Source: Shewanella surugensis (GTDB taxonomy: Bacteria > Pseudomonadota > Gammaproteobacteria > Enterobacterales > Shewanellaceae). From it: DNA of 64,000 bases. The stretch covers positions 40,222 through 104,221 of the forward strand of contig NZ_JAKIKS010000004.1 of assembly GCF_023284005.1 (NCBI RefSeq). The letters are read 5' to 3'. Shown here one piece after another: positions 16,721 through 24,377 of this stretch (within the stretch, counting starts at the first letter, position 1; every line of letters begins with the position of its first letter). The notes beneath the pieces are model-generated. The model was not told the DNA's origin. It did no database searches and worked only from the letters and a program-made list of their open reading frames with translations. A program made the position numbers and the translations under genes.

Positions 16721-17617
16721 TTAAAGCAAGTCGCCTAATTCACCTTCATCGCCTAAGTGCTCTTCTTCACCTGGCGTGGTACCAAACTGGGGGGTTTTTA
16801 ATGCTTTTGTTAATTGAGTACTTAATGCAGTAACTGAGCTATTTATTTTGTCGAATGCAGCTTGTTGCTCTTTTGAGAAAAGAGCCGCTTCAGGTGGTGT
16901 GGTGTCATCAGCTCCACCTTCATCATTGCCACCACCCTTGGTACCACTGATTGTAAGTGCGGCTAAGGCTTGAGTATTTCCTGTTATAGCCTCATTCATT
17001 TGTTTCAGTGGTTCGCTTAATGCTTCAGTTAATGCACTGGCAAAGTCTTCTTTCTTCATTTCGGGTTCTTCCTTTTTAAATAGCCCTTTAAATAGGTTTC
17101 GTTTAGGCAATCGCTCTTGAGTTAACTCGACTTTGGTTAACTGAACTTGGAATGATTCAAGACCTTTTGAGCTTTGATTAAATTTGGCTCTTTCTGTGTA
17201 GGTACTGGCGGGGTAATCGGTAACGGCTAACCCCGTTAAATAAGTGGCGCCTGATTTGATAAAATCGCGGTCGATTTCAATACTAAAATACACGGCTTGA
17301 TCGGCTTGGTTTAACGTGACAAAGGACGCATTAGGCGCGAGTACCGCATATAAGACTTTAATGCCTTCATCATTTACACCTGTGGTGACTTCAAGCACAT
17401 CGCCCAACATACCGCCATTTAAGTCAATGTTATAAAGGTGCTTTGCTTCCCAACCTGACCACTCACCTGAATGATCAATATTGATGCGAGCACCGTATTT
17501 TTTGTAGTTGTAGGTTTCGACAATATCGTCAATATCTTTGTCAGTAATTTCGCGTCCATCGACGGTCATTCCGACTGCGGCAATGGCTAAAGGTATGGTG
17601 CGTAATTGACCTGGCAT
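16721..17617 (-). CDS. O: Capsid scaffold/protease, P2 gpO-like
   Basis: Scaffold with an N-terminal serine protease that trims capsid, scaffold and portal. Asp20, His49 (in INIDHSGEW) and Ser112 (in AVYFSIEID) line up with the P2 gpO triad Asp19-His48-Ser107. The C-terminal half (residues about 180-298) is Gln/Ala-rich and partly coiled, the scaffolding part, with an acidic Gly-rich spacer near 225-240. Start ATG at 17617 is the first gene of the leftward structural operon. Confidence 0.9.
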   Translation of the reverse strand: MPGQLRTIPLAIAAVGMTVDGREITDKDIDDIVETYNYKKYGARINIDHSGEWSGWEAKHLYNIDLNGGMLGDVLEVTTGVNDEGIKVLYAVLAPNASFVTLNQADQAVYFSIEIDRDFIKSGATYLTGLAVTDYPASTYTERAKFNQSSKGLESFQVQLTKVELTQERLPKRNLFKGLFKKEEPEMKKEDFASALTEALSEPLKQMNEAITGNTQALAALTISGTKGGGNDEGGADDTTPPEAALFSKEQQAAFDKINSSVTALSTQLTKALKTPQFGTTPGEEEHLGDEGELGDLL

Positions 17618-17828
17618 AGAGTTTGTTCCTAAACGTGTTGCATGCTAATTTAAAAGATGTCTTCACCTTGTTAGATTTCTAGTTTGCACCCGTTTTTTTA
17701 TCTCTTCCAACTGTTTAACTTTTTGAAATTCCTATTTTTATGTTTTAGGAATAGACAGGATAGGCACATAAAGAATTCACGCTTTTAGCCCTATAAACTG
17801 CCAATATTGATTCAATAATTGGCAGCCT
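17618..17828. promoter_or_regulatory. Divergent late promoter region between O and P genes
   Basis: A 211-base gap between the leftward capsid operon and the rightward terminase operon must hold both late promoters. It is AT-rich, with poly-T and ATTTTTATGTTTT stretches. P2-type Ogr binding sites are TGT-N12-ACA; the nearest I see is TGT-N11-ACA around 17750, one base short, so I do not call it. A 10-base element (TGCCAATATTGATTCAATAATTGGCA, about 17799-17824) forms an imperfect inverted repeat just before the terminase ATG. Confidence 0.5.
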
Positions 17829-19589
17829 ATGAAACTCAGATACCGTCCTGATATTTTAAAAACTGCACGACAGCATTATGTGTATGGCGGGCTGACATTT
17901 GATGAAATTGCCGCATTAGATGAGATGCCCTGTGCGCGGACATTAAGGCGCTGGGCCATTGATGAGAACTGGACAGAACTATGCCCAGCAATTGATGCTG
18001 AAACCTCTTTTAGCCGGCGCCTTTGTTTATTAGCAGAAAAAGAAAATAAAAATGATGCTGACTATAAAGAGATCGGATTTTTAACAAAGCAATTAGTTGC
18101 GCTCACCCAAACAAGACAAGCCCCAGCTAAAGCCCGTCAGGATAAAAACAGCGAACAAGGCGAGAATAAGCACAGTAAGAAAACACGTAAGAAACGTGTT
18201 AAAAATGATTGCAGTAAAATAACCAAAGACATGCTGGATGAACTTAAAGATAAGTGGCTTTATCCGCATCAATTGTTTTGGTTTGATAATCAAGATCACC
18301 GTACTCGTTTTATTTTAAAGCCTCGTCAAATAGGCGCGACTCTCTACTTTGCTTTTGAAGCATTTTATGACGCGGTAGTAAACGGTAAGAATAAAATCTT
18401 TATTTCAGCCTCTCGAGATCAAGCTGAGATTTTTAAAGCTAACATTATCGCCCTTTGTAAAGAGCACTTTGATATTGATTTATCCGGCTCTCCTTTGGTG
18501 CTTAGCTTAGCGAACGGTAAGAGTGCCAGTTTATATTTTAAATCCACCAATGCTCGGACCGCGCAATCAGCATCGGGCGACTTATATGTTGATGAAGTCT
18601 TTTGGATCCCTAAATTTAAAGAGCTACGCGGTCTTGCTCAGGCTATGGCTACCCAGAAACAATATAAAATCACTTACTTTTCGACGCCTTCAGTTAAGAG
18701 TCACGAGGCCTATGATTTATGGTCCGGAAAATGGTTTAAAAAGACCATGGCCTGTAACGACCCTAATTTTGAAATTGATGTTGAACATAAAACATTAAAA
18801 AATGGCCTCCTTTGCGGCGATGGAATATGGCGACAATTATTAACTGTGGTCGATGTCGTTAAATCAGGTTTTGACCGAATTGATATAAATTTACTTAAAA
18901 GTGAATATTCCAAAGATGAATATAACAATCTATTTATGGGTAAATTTATTGATGATGCCCATTCAGCCTTTAACTTAAAAGACTTATTAGCCTGCGTTGG
19001 TAACAGAGACAAGTGGAACGATTATGAGCCTGAATGGGAACGCCCTTTTGCCATGAAACCTGTGTTGATTGGTTTTGATCCCGCTCGCACAATCGATAAA
19101 GCCACAGTAGTGGTATTAAGTTGCCCGCTAAAAAGCACCGAAAAATTCAGGTTATTAGAAACCTTAGATTTAACCGGTAACGATTTTGAAACCATGGCAG
19201 AGGCCATAAAAGAACTCACCCTTAAATACAATGTGCAGCATATTGGCGTAGATACCACTGGGATCGGCTACGGAGTGTTTGAATTAATCCAACGTTTTTA
19301 CCCCATGGCTATGCCGCTGCATTACAACCCGATACTTAAAAATAAATTAGTCATAAAAGCCGTTAACGTAATAAATAATAAACGATTTGAGTTTGACGAA
19401 AACGCCCCTACTGTAGCGGCAAGCTTTTTAAATATCCGTAAAAAAGTGGTTGGCGATCAAATTAGTTATGCCACCAACCGCACCGCATCCACAGGCCATG
19501 CCGATATTGCCTGGGCAATTATGCACGCCATGATTTATGAGCCTCTTTCAGGCGTACACATACAAACAAGTATAGGAATCGCAGCTTAA
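17829..19589 (+). CDS. P: Terminase large subunit, P2 gpP-like
   Basis: Packaging motor of 586 residues. The N-terminus has a helix-turn-helix-like terminase domain (LTFDEIAALDEMPCARTLRRW). The ATPase shows a Walker A variant in LKPRQIGATLYFAF and a Walker B in SGDLYVDEVFWI. The nuclease domain follows, with acidic residues in IGFDPARTIDKATVVVL and GVDTTGIGYG. Length and motif order agree with gpP. It overlaps the portal start by one base and opens the rightward operon. Confidence 0.93.
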   Translation: MKLRYRPDILKTARQHYVYGGLTFDEIAALDEMPCARTLRRWAIDENWTELCPAIDAETSFSRRLCLLAEKENKNDADYKEIGFLTKQLVALTQTRQAPAKARQDKNSEQGENKHSKKTRKKRVKNDCSKITKDMLDELKDKWLYPHQLFWFDNQDHRTRFILKPRQIGATLYFAFEAFYDAVVNGKNKIFISASRDQAEIFKANIIALCKEHFDIDLSGSPLVLSLANGKSASLYFKSTNARTAQSASGDLYVDEVFWIPKFKELRGLAQAMATQKQYKITYFSTPSVKSHEAYDLWSGKWFKKTMACNDPNFEIDVEHKTLKNGLLCGDGIWRQLLTVVDVVKSGFDRIDINLLKSEYSKDEYNNLFMGKFIDDAHSAFNLKDLLACVGNRDKWNDYEPEWERPFAMKPVLIGFDPARTIDKATVVVLSCPLKSTEKFRLLETLDLTGNDFETMAEAIKELTLKYNVQHIGVDTTGIGYGVFELIQRFYPMAMPLHYNPILKNKLVIKAVNVINNKRFEFDENAPTVAASFLNIRKKVVGDQISYATNRTASTGHADIAWAIMHAMIYEPLSGVHIQTSIGIAA

Positions 19590-20641
19590 TGACTACTCCA
19601 AGAATGACCGTGCGCGCAGGTGATACGCCCAATTATCGCAGCAGTATGATTGATTTTGCATTGGGCGACCCAGAGCCTTGTTTAGATAATAGAATGACCG
19701 AATATGTGGGTATTTGGGCAGATATGGACGGACTTTATGAGCCGCCGATCAGTCTAAATGGCTTAATCAATTTACTCGGTGTAAACGCACAGCATGGGCC
19801 TATTTTATATTTTAAAGCCAACATGATCGCAAAGTGGTTTAAGCCAAACCCGTTAATTAATTATCGCGCGTTTAAACGCGTTGCATTTGATTACGGTTGG
19901 TCTGCTAATGCTTATTTGCAAGTGATCAGCAACACATTTGGACAGGTCATTCAATTAAAGCATTTACCCGCAGTAACAATGCGCTATACAAAAACGTCAG
20001 GGGTATATGTTCAATTACAAAAAAACGGGAATAAAGTCTTTTTTAATCCTGGCGAAGTCATCCACATAAAAGAGTATCACCCCAAACAAGGGATATACGG
20101 TATTCCACAGTATTACGGCGGCATTCAATCCGCATTACTCAATGAAGATGCCACCTTATTCAGGCGGCGCTATTTCAAAAACGGCTCACATATGGGGTTT
20201 GTGTTTTCAATGGCAGATCCTTTTATCAGCCCCGAAGATGAGAAAAAACTCTGTGATGCAATATTACAAAGCCGTGGTGTGGGTAACTTTAGATCACTCT
20301 TTTTGAATAACCGTTCGCCTAAAGGGGATGCCGAAAAGACTGTAAAGATAACCCCCGTGGGTGATATCGCCACCAAGGATGAATTTGAACGCATCAAAAA
20401 AATCACCACAAATGACATGCTTTCAATGCACCGCGCACAAGAAGCATTATCGGGTCAGTCGTCTGGTGACAGCCCGGGCTTTGGTGATTTAGATAAAATA
20501 ACCAAAGCTTACTACAACAATGAAGTCGTTCCGCTTCAGCACGACATGCGCACCATTAATGAATACTTACCAAAACAACAACACATTGATTTTATTGTAC
20601 CTGACTATTCTGATTTTCTAACTAATGGAGCAAGTGTATGA
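19589..20641 (+). CDS. Q: Portal protein, P2 gpQ-like
   Basis: Dodecameric portal of 350 residues at the DNA entry vertex. Characteristic segments are MDGLYEPPISLNGLINLLG, HGPILYFKANMI, FDYGWSANAYLQVISN and GIYGIPQYYGGIQSALLNEDATLFRRRYFKNGSHMGF (residues about 165-205). Overlap with the terminase stop (TAATG) and a four-base overlap with the holin gene place it in one operon. Highly confident. Confidence 0.93.
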   Translation: MTTPRMTVRAGDTPNYRSSMIDFALGDPEPCLDNRMTEYVGIWADMDGLYEPPISLNGLINLLGVNAQHGPILYFKANMIAKWFKPNPLINYRAFKRVAFDYGWSANAYLQVISNTFGQVIQLKHLPAVTMRYTKTSGVYVQLQKNGNKVFFNPGEVIHIKEYHPKQGIYGIPQYYGGIQSALLNEDATLFRRRYFKNGSHMGFVFSMADPFISPEDEKKLCDAILQSRGVGNFRSLFLNNRSPKGDAEKTVKITPVGDIATKDEFERIKKITTNDMLSMHRAQEALSGQSSGDSPGFGDLDKITKAYYNNEVVPLQHDMRTINEYLPKQQHIDFIVPDYSDFLTNGASV

Positions 20642-20967
20642 ACTGGAATGAATTAGGAGAGGTATTTCAGCGTTGGTCTCAACTTTGCGGTGTGGCCGTA
20701 CTCGCCGCCGCCGTGCAAATGTATATCAGCCGGAAAAAATTCACATTTACCCATTACTTTATGTCGGTATTGATGGCTATTTTTGCCGCTTACCTTGCCG
20801 ATAGTTTTTGCACTTACTTAACGTTAGCCGACAGTTTAAAGACAGGGATCATAGGCGTATCCGCTTATTGTGCACCGCACATGATGGACGGGCTTGATAA
20901 CTTTGGGAAGTACATAGCGAAACACCCCGCTAAATTAATCTCTATGTTTTTTAAGGGCAAATCATGA
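20638..20967 (+). CDS. Phage holin
   Basis: A 109-residue membrane protein with three hydrophobic segments (about 15-30, 40-60 and 70-88) and a basic C-terminus (KHPAKLISMFFKGKS). This fits small phage holins that perforate the inner membrane at the end of the lytic cycle. ATGA overlaps with both the portal and the next gene show tight coupling. In P2 the lysis genes are elsewhere, among the tail genes, so this placement beside the portal is a difference. Confidence 0.68.
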   Translation: MNWNELGEVFQRWSQLCGVAVLAAAVQMYISRKKFTFTHYFMSVLMAIFAAYLADSFCTYLTLADSLKTGIIGVSAYCAPHMMDGLDNFGKYIAKHPAKLISMFFKGKS

Positions 20968-21416
20968 GCATACTCACATCAATACTCAGCATTTTTACTA
21001 ATCCTATCGCCGATTTGACCGGAGGTTATCGAGAGCGAAAACGCATTGCAGCAGAGTCTGCAAAAATGCTTGTTGATGCCGAGATAAAATTAAAGATATC
21101 TAAACTTGAAGCTAAGGCTAGGCGATTTGAACAAACAGCGAATAATGATGCTGATTATGATATGCAGGTGCTAAAAAACCGCAATGAAAGCCTAATGGAT
21201 AACGTTATTATATTTGTCTTTTCAGCCCTCTTAATTGCGCATTTTATCCCACCTCTACAACCGTATATAGCGGGAGGTTGGCACGCTATGGGGTATAAAG
21301 GTGCGCCTTGGTGGTTTGAATTTATCATCGTTGGCATCGCCGTTAGCACCTTGGGGTTAATGGGCCTATTTAGAATTTTTTGGCGACAAAAACCGAATAA
21401 AAAAACAAGTAAATAG
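20964..21416 (+). CDS. Phage membrane protein, possible second lysis protein
   Basis: A 150-residue protein with a charged helical N-terminal domain (residues 20-75, likely coiled coil) and two membrane segments (VIIFVFSALLIAHFIPPL, and FIIVGIAVSTLGLMGLFRIFW) ending in a basic tail. Located directly after the holin with a four-base overlap, it is probably an antiholin, second holin or spanin-like partner. There is no lipobox or obvious spanin architecture, so the role is inferred from context. Confidence 0.55.
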   Translation: MSILTSILSIFTNPIADLTGGYRERKRIAAESAKMLVDAEIKLKISKLEAKARRFEQTANNDADYDMQVLKNRNESLMDNVIIFVFSALLIAHFIPPLQPYIAGGWHAMGYKGAPWWFEFIIVGIAVSTLGLMGLFRIFWRQKPNKKTSK

Positions 21417-21451
21417 CTCTATACAACAATAACCAATAAGAAGGATAAACT

Positions 21452-22147
21452 ATGCAGTTGATAAAAGGTGATAGCTTACAGATTTTACGTGATTTACCCA
21501 GTAGTTCTGTAGATGCAGTTATCACCGATCCACCTTATGCTTCTGGCGCTGCCAGTAGCTCAGCAAAAAAAGCCAGCACTGGCAGTAAATATACAACAAA
21601 AGGAGCAATAAACCCCTTTCTCGATTTTGAGGGAGATTGTCGAGATCAGCGAAGCTTGCTGCAGTGGTCTTCACTTTGGTTAGCTGAATGCTACCGCGTG
21701 GCCAAACCGAACGCGCACCTATTGTGTTTTATTGATTGGCGAAATTATCCAGTGTTTGCCGATGCCATACAAGTAGGCGGATGGATTTGGCGAGGGGGAT
21801 TAGTTTGGGACAAAAAGAATGCTCGTCCTAGAAAAGACGGCTTTAGTCAACAATGTGAGTTTGTGCTTTGGGCAACTAAAGGTTCTGTTAAGGTCGGAGA
21901 TAATCCACTCTATCATAATGGTGTATATCAATGTCATCCTCATAAAGGGGGGCGATTTCATCAAACAAGTAAACCTGTTGATGTAATGGAATGGCTTTGT
22001 AATGTCGTCCCCAAAAATGGCACTGTGCTGGATCCCTTTATGGGCAGTGGTAGCACTGGAGTGGCATGTAACAATTTGGGCTTAGATTTTATAGGTATAG
22101 AAATGACGGACTATTTTGATATTGCAAAACAAAGATTAGCCGCTTAG
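21452..22147 (+). CDS. Phage DNA methyltransferase (beta-class order)
   Basis: A 231-residue DNA amino-methyltransferase (N6-adenine or N4-cytosine). The catalytic DPPY is at about 27-30 (VITDPPYASG), and the AdoMet-binding motif is near the C-terminus (VLDPFMGSGSTGVACNNLG). The order catalytic-motif first, AdoMet-motif last is that of beta-class enzymes. ATG at 21452 has AAGGA upstream. No restriction endonuclease is adjacent, so it is an orphan enzyme, probably protecting phage DNA from host restriction or adjusting gene expression. Specificity cannot be read. Confidence 0.88.
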   Translation: MQLIKGDSLQILRDLPSSSVDAVITDPPYASGAASSSAKKASTGSKYTTKGAINPFLDFEGDCRDQRSLLQWSSLWLAECYRVAKPNAHLLCFIDWRNYPVFADAIQVGGWIWRGGLVWDKKNARPRKDGFSQQCEFVLWATKGSVKVGDNPLYHNGVYQCHPHKGGRFHQTSKPVDVMEWLCNVVPKNGTVLDPFMGSGSTGVACNNLGLDFIGIEMTDYFDIAKQRLAA

Positions 22148-22476
22148 CCCCCCCACCTTTAACGATAGTGGCTCTATTTATTGAGCCGCTTCAATGCCCC
22201 TTTAAAGCTACTTTAAGAAATATCAGTTAAAAGCGCTACAGATAGATCCTTTTTTGTCTTTAAATGTCATAAACATGACATTCAGATCGTTTAAATAGAT
22301 CGCCCCGATCCAACAAACATCAACATAAAGCTCAATATCAATGTCAAAACCAATGTCAAAAACTCATCTTTTTCTTACGGAAGCGGCAGGCGAAGAGGAG
22401 TGAATTTTTCGCAGGGTTGAGCATTGGCGTCTTCTTTCTCTAGGCTGGTCAGTAATGAGGTTGTTAAGCATTAACG
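22148..22476. other. Intergenic region with AATGTCA repeats
   Basis: No gene is seen. It holds a perfect inverted repeat AATGTCAT-AAAC-ATGACATT (22263-22282) and two direct copies of AATGTCAAAA, 12 bases apart, at 22340-22349 and 22352-22361. These four AATGTCA half-sites look like binding sites for a regulator of the downstream late activator, or of unknown function. A short run GGCTCTATTTATTGAGCC near 22170 could terminate the methylase transcript. Confidence 0.45.
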
Positions 22477-22496
22477 TACTGTATACAATTACAGTA
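22477..22496 (+). promoter_or_regulatory. LexA (SOS) box upstream of late activator
   Basis: The 20-base element TACTGTATACAATTACAGTA has the obligatory CTGT-N8-ACAG and matches the enterobacterial SOS consensus at most positions. It lies 23 bases before the preferred start of the Ogr-like gene, where LexA would block its promoter. This implies DNA damage directly releases late-gene activation. Confidence 0.82.
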
Positions 22497-22519
22497 TAAG
22501 AATGAGTAATGAGGTGAGT

Positions 22520-22765
22520 ATGGCTAGAGTAAATTGTCCTGAATGTGAGTCTAAAGCCGTGATCACATCACGCGAAACTCAATCAAGTCATGCAGCACAC
22601 TTGTATTGCGTCTGCACAAATACTAAAAAGTGCGGCGCATCATTTCGAATGACACTTGGCTTTGACCACTACATCAACCCGCCTTTAATGACCACAGCAC
22701 AAATGGCCAAACAACTTTTAAAGAACTTGCCCAGGGAACAACAATTAGAATTACTCGATTTGTGA
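22520..22765 (+). CDS. ogr: Ogr/Delta-like zinc-finger late transcription activator
   Basis: An 81-residue protein with the Ogr pattern: MARVNCPECES at the N-terminus, then YCVCTNTKKCGASF, giving four metal-binding cysteines (CPEC and C-x-C...C). In P2 and its relatives such proteins bind late promoters and recruit RNA polymerase, switching on capsid, tail and lysis operons. I prefer ATG 22520, preceded by GAGGTG, over an ATG at 22502 without a ribosome-binding site and closer to the LexA box; Ogr proteins begin a few residues before CPxC. The terminator at 22803 follows. Confidence 0.85.
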   Translation: MARVNCPECESKAVITSRETQSSHAAHLYCVCTNTKKCGASFRMTLGFDHYINPPLMTTAQMAKQLLKNLPREQQLELLDL

Positions 22766-22802
22766 TTTCACCACTCTGCTCGTTCAAATCCCTTCAAGTA
22801 CC

Positions 22803-22827
22803 AAAGTGGTGAGGTTCACCACTTTTT
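22803..22827 (+). terminator. Rho-independent terminator after late activator
   Basis: A 10-bp perfect stem AAAGTGGTGA/TCACCACTTT with a GGT loop and a run of five T residues. A closely similar hairpin in opposite orientation lies at 29703-29733, outside the other end of the accessory island. Confidence 0.88.
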
Positions 22828-23102
22828 AGCATTGATATTTTTTCGATTTTCAGCAAAGATAAGTGACTATTTTGCGGCGTTCGATAGTGATTTAGGGTGA
22901 GTGCCAAAGTCGCGTGGCGTCCAATCATTATTATGTTCAATAGGGGGAGAAAGGGGGAATTTAACACCCTTACAGCCGCACAGAGATAAGTGGTGAGAAC
23001 AGGGATAAGTTCATGCCTCCTAATTAGTTATACTCCAAACTAAAGCGGTCAAATAAAAGTGACCACGGGCTTAGATTACTAGTACTTAAAATACCCTGTA
23101 CG
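22828..23102. other. Gap between terminator and island element
   Basis: I see no gene, promoter or repeat that I can support. A short GGTCA...TGACC inverted repeat (GGTCAaataaaaGTGACC, about 23048-23063) is present. The stretch may be remnant DNA from insertion of the accessory island. Confidence 0.4.
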
Positions 23103-23160
23103 GAGCCACATACAAGGTGGTTTGGTGGCCGGAGGCTAGACACCTCTGGCTACCCGATTA
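23103..23160 (+). repeat. Left copy of 58-bp structured island-end element
   Basis: A 58-bp sequence ending CTACCCGATTA, about 85% identical to the reverse complement of 29509-29566. In this orientation it contains a hairpin GCCGGAGG/CCTCTGGC with loop CTAGACA. It starts eight bases from the stop of the TIR gene, i.e. just 3' of the terminal gene of the island. Together with the right copy it forms an inverted pair 6.4 kb apart. Confidence 0.75.
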
Positions 23161-23167
23161 AGTGCAG

Positions 23168-23647
23168 CTACTTCCACGTATAAGATCTATCACTGGGAGC
23201 CTCTGATTTTTTATGGTGGTATTCACTTGGAAATTTGTCTAATGCATGTTTTATTTTGCTTTGTTCAAATGGAACAGAAACAAAATACGCCTTATTCTTC
23301 AATATAGGAGGGGTTTTTTCAGTAGAAGAATTATTTTTACATAAGTTAACGGCAATAATAGGAATATCCATGCTCATTGCTACTTCAATTTCCCAGCGGA
23401 CGAACTTATATAGATTTTTTGTGTTTTCACCAACAAGCAATATTGCTTGCTTAGTGTTATTTAGACGCTCTTTAAGCTTTCGTTTAATCTGATCTTCAGA
23501 TGTGGTTTTTCTTAAATTGTTTAAATCATGGGCATCATGAAAATTAAAGTCTATATTGTCATTAGCTTTCCATGCGGTCATTAATCTATACATACGAATA
23601 TCAGTATCTGCATCAAACATGACGTATGTTTTATTTTTATAGCTCAT
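23168..23647 (-). CDS. ThsB-like TIR-domain protein (DUF1863/MTH538 type)
   Basis: A 159-residue stand-alone TIR-like protein. The N-terminal strand KTYVMFDADTDIRMY, the segment NIDFNFHDAHDLNN, and AILLVGENTKNLYKFVRWEIEVA are those of the DUF1863 family that includes ThsB of Thoeris. Glu86 or Glu88 in RWEIEVA is in the place of the NAD-processing glutamate. Such proteins sense phage and make a cyclic ADP-ribose-type signal that triggers an effector. The ATG overlaps the stop of the channel-like gene by four bases (ATGA), so they are translated together. No ThsA (SIR2/SLOG) gene is nearby; the channel is the obvious effector. Role is inferred. Confidence 0.8.
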   Translation of the reverse strand: MSYKNKTYVMFDADTDIRMYRLMTAWKANDNIDFNFHDAHDLNNLRKTTSEDQIKRKLKERLNNTKQAILLVGENTKNLYKFVRWEIEVAMSMDIPIIAVNLCKNNSSTEKTPPILKNKAYFVSVPFEQSKIKHALDKFPSEYHHKKSEAPSDRSYTWK

Positions 23648-24285
23648 AAATCTTCCTTCCCTGCATGATTCGGTATTGAGTTAGTTATAATTACTGTAAA
23701 GAATAAAAATGTATTGATTAGCTCGCTCATAAACACCACTCTAATTTCTTGGGTAAGCGGAGAAAAGCCACCATAAGTTAAAGTAAACGCATTTGCGACG
23801 CTGAGGAATATTGCATTCGTCGTATCAATTAAGTTATCAGGCCAACCTATCATATGACTATAATGAATGCCATATAGATAGGCGTAGCACAACAAGTAAT
23901 ATAAGATAGCCAAAAGCGAATTAAGGAATTTTCTGTTTAATGTATCGCGGTCAACTCGCTGCCCATATTTACTCCCCCAAACATGATAATAGAAGTAGGT
24001 AAAAAGGTTCGAGAATAGAAGGTAGTAAATAACCAGTTTTGGAAAGACTCCACTAGCCTCACAAACCCAGAGTAAGAATAGAACCCCGAATTTAAATATT
24101 TGGTATATATCGATTGCTATATTGCTACTTCGAGTTTTATCTTGGGTAGAGAGTTCTCCACCGCTACGCTTATGCAAAACACCAGAGGACAACTTCGCAA
24201 GAAACTTGAAAAACTCGACTAGATTACAGTAATACATTAATCGCACTAAAGCGTCGAAAAATGGATAAATAAAGCCGTTATTCAT
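23644..24285 (-). CDS. Potassium-channel-like membrane protein coupled to TIR gene
   Basis: A 213-residue membrane protein with hydrophobic segments at about 58-77, 82-104, 120-140 and 183-203, and a pore-like loop between the last two. The loop SVANAFTLTYGGFSP aligns with the potassium-filter pattern T-V-G-Y-G-D-x-S-P as T168-L-T-Y-G-G-F-S-P176; the first filter Gly is Thr and the Asp is Gly, so selectivity may be altered. As the partner of a TIR signal-maker, a ligand-gated channel that depolarises the membrane is the natural effector model. Coupled by ATGA to the TIR gene. It lacks an obvious cytoplasmic ligand domain; residues 1-57 may serve. Confidence 0.7.
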   Translation of the reverse strand: MNNGFIYPFFDALVRLMYYCNLVEFFKFLAKLSSGVLHKRSGGELSTQDKTRSSNIAIDIYQIFKFGVLFLLWVCEASGVFPKLVIYYLLFSNLFTYFYYHVWGSKYGQRVDRDTLNRKFLNSLLAILYYLLCYAYLYGIHYSHMIGWPDNLIDTTNAIFLSVANAFTLTYGGFSPLTQEIRVVFMSELINTFLFFTVIITNSIPNHAGKEDL

Positions 24286-24377
24286 ATTTTTTTTACCTAG
24301 TCTAATTAGATCAAGCCTACGAGTGCTTAACGCCTGCCAGCAGGGCCAAAGAATTTTTCCCTCTAGCTTTATTACCT

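Noticed and set aside
17729..17770. Ogr-binding site (TGT-N12-ACA) before the terminase gene
   Set aside because: The best candidate has 11 spacer bases, so it does not fit the known spacing.
23103..23160. Group II intron insertion at the island ends
   Set aside because: The 3' stem and bulged A resemble domain VI, but no domain V hairpin, 5' GTGYG end or reverse transcriptase is present, so I call it only a structured repeat.
23168..23647. Classical type I Thoeris (ThsA-ThsB)
   Set aside because: No SIR2 or SLOG/macro-domain ThsA gene lies nearby; only the channel-like gene is coupled.
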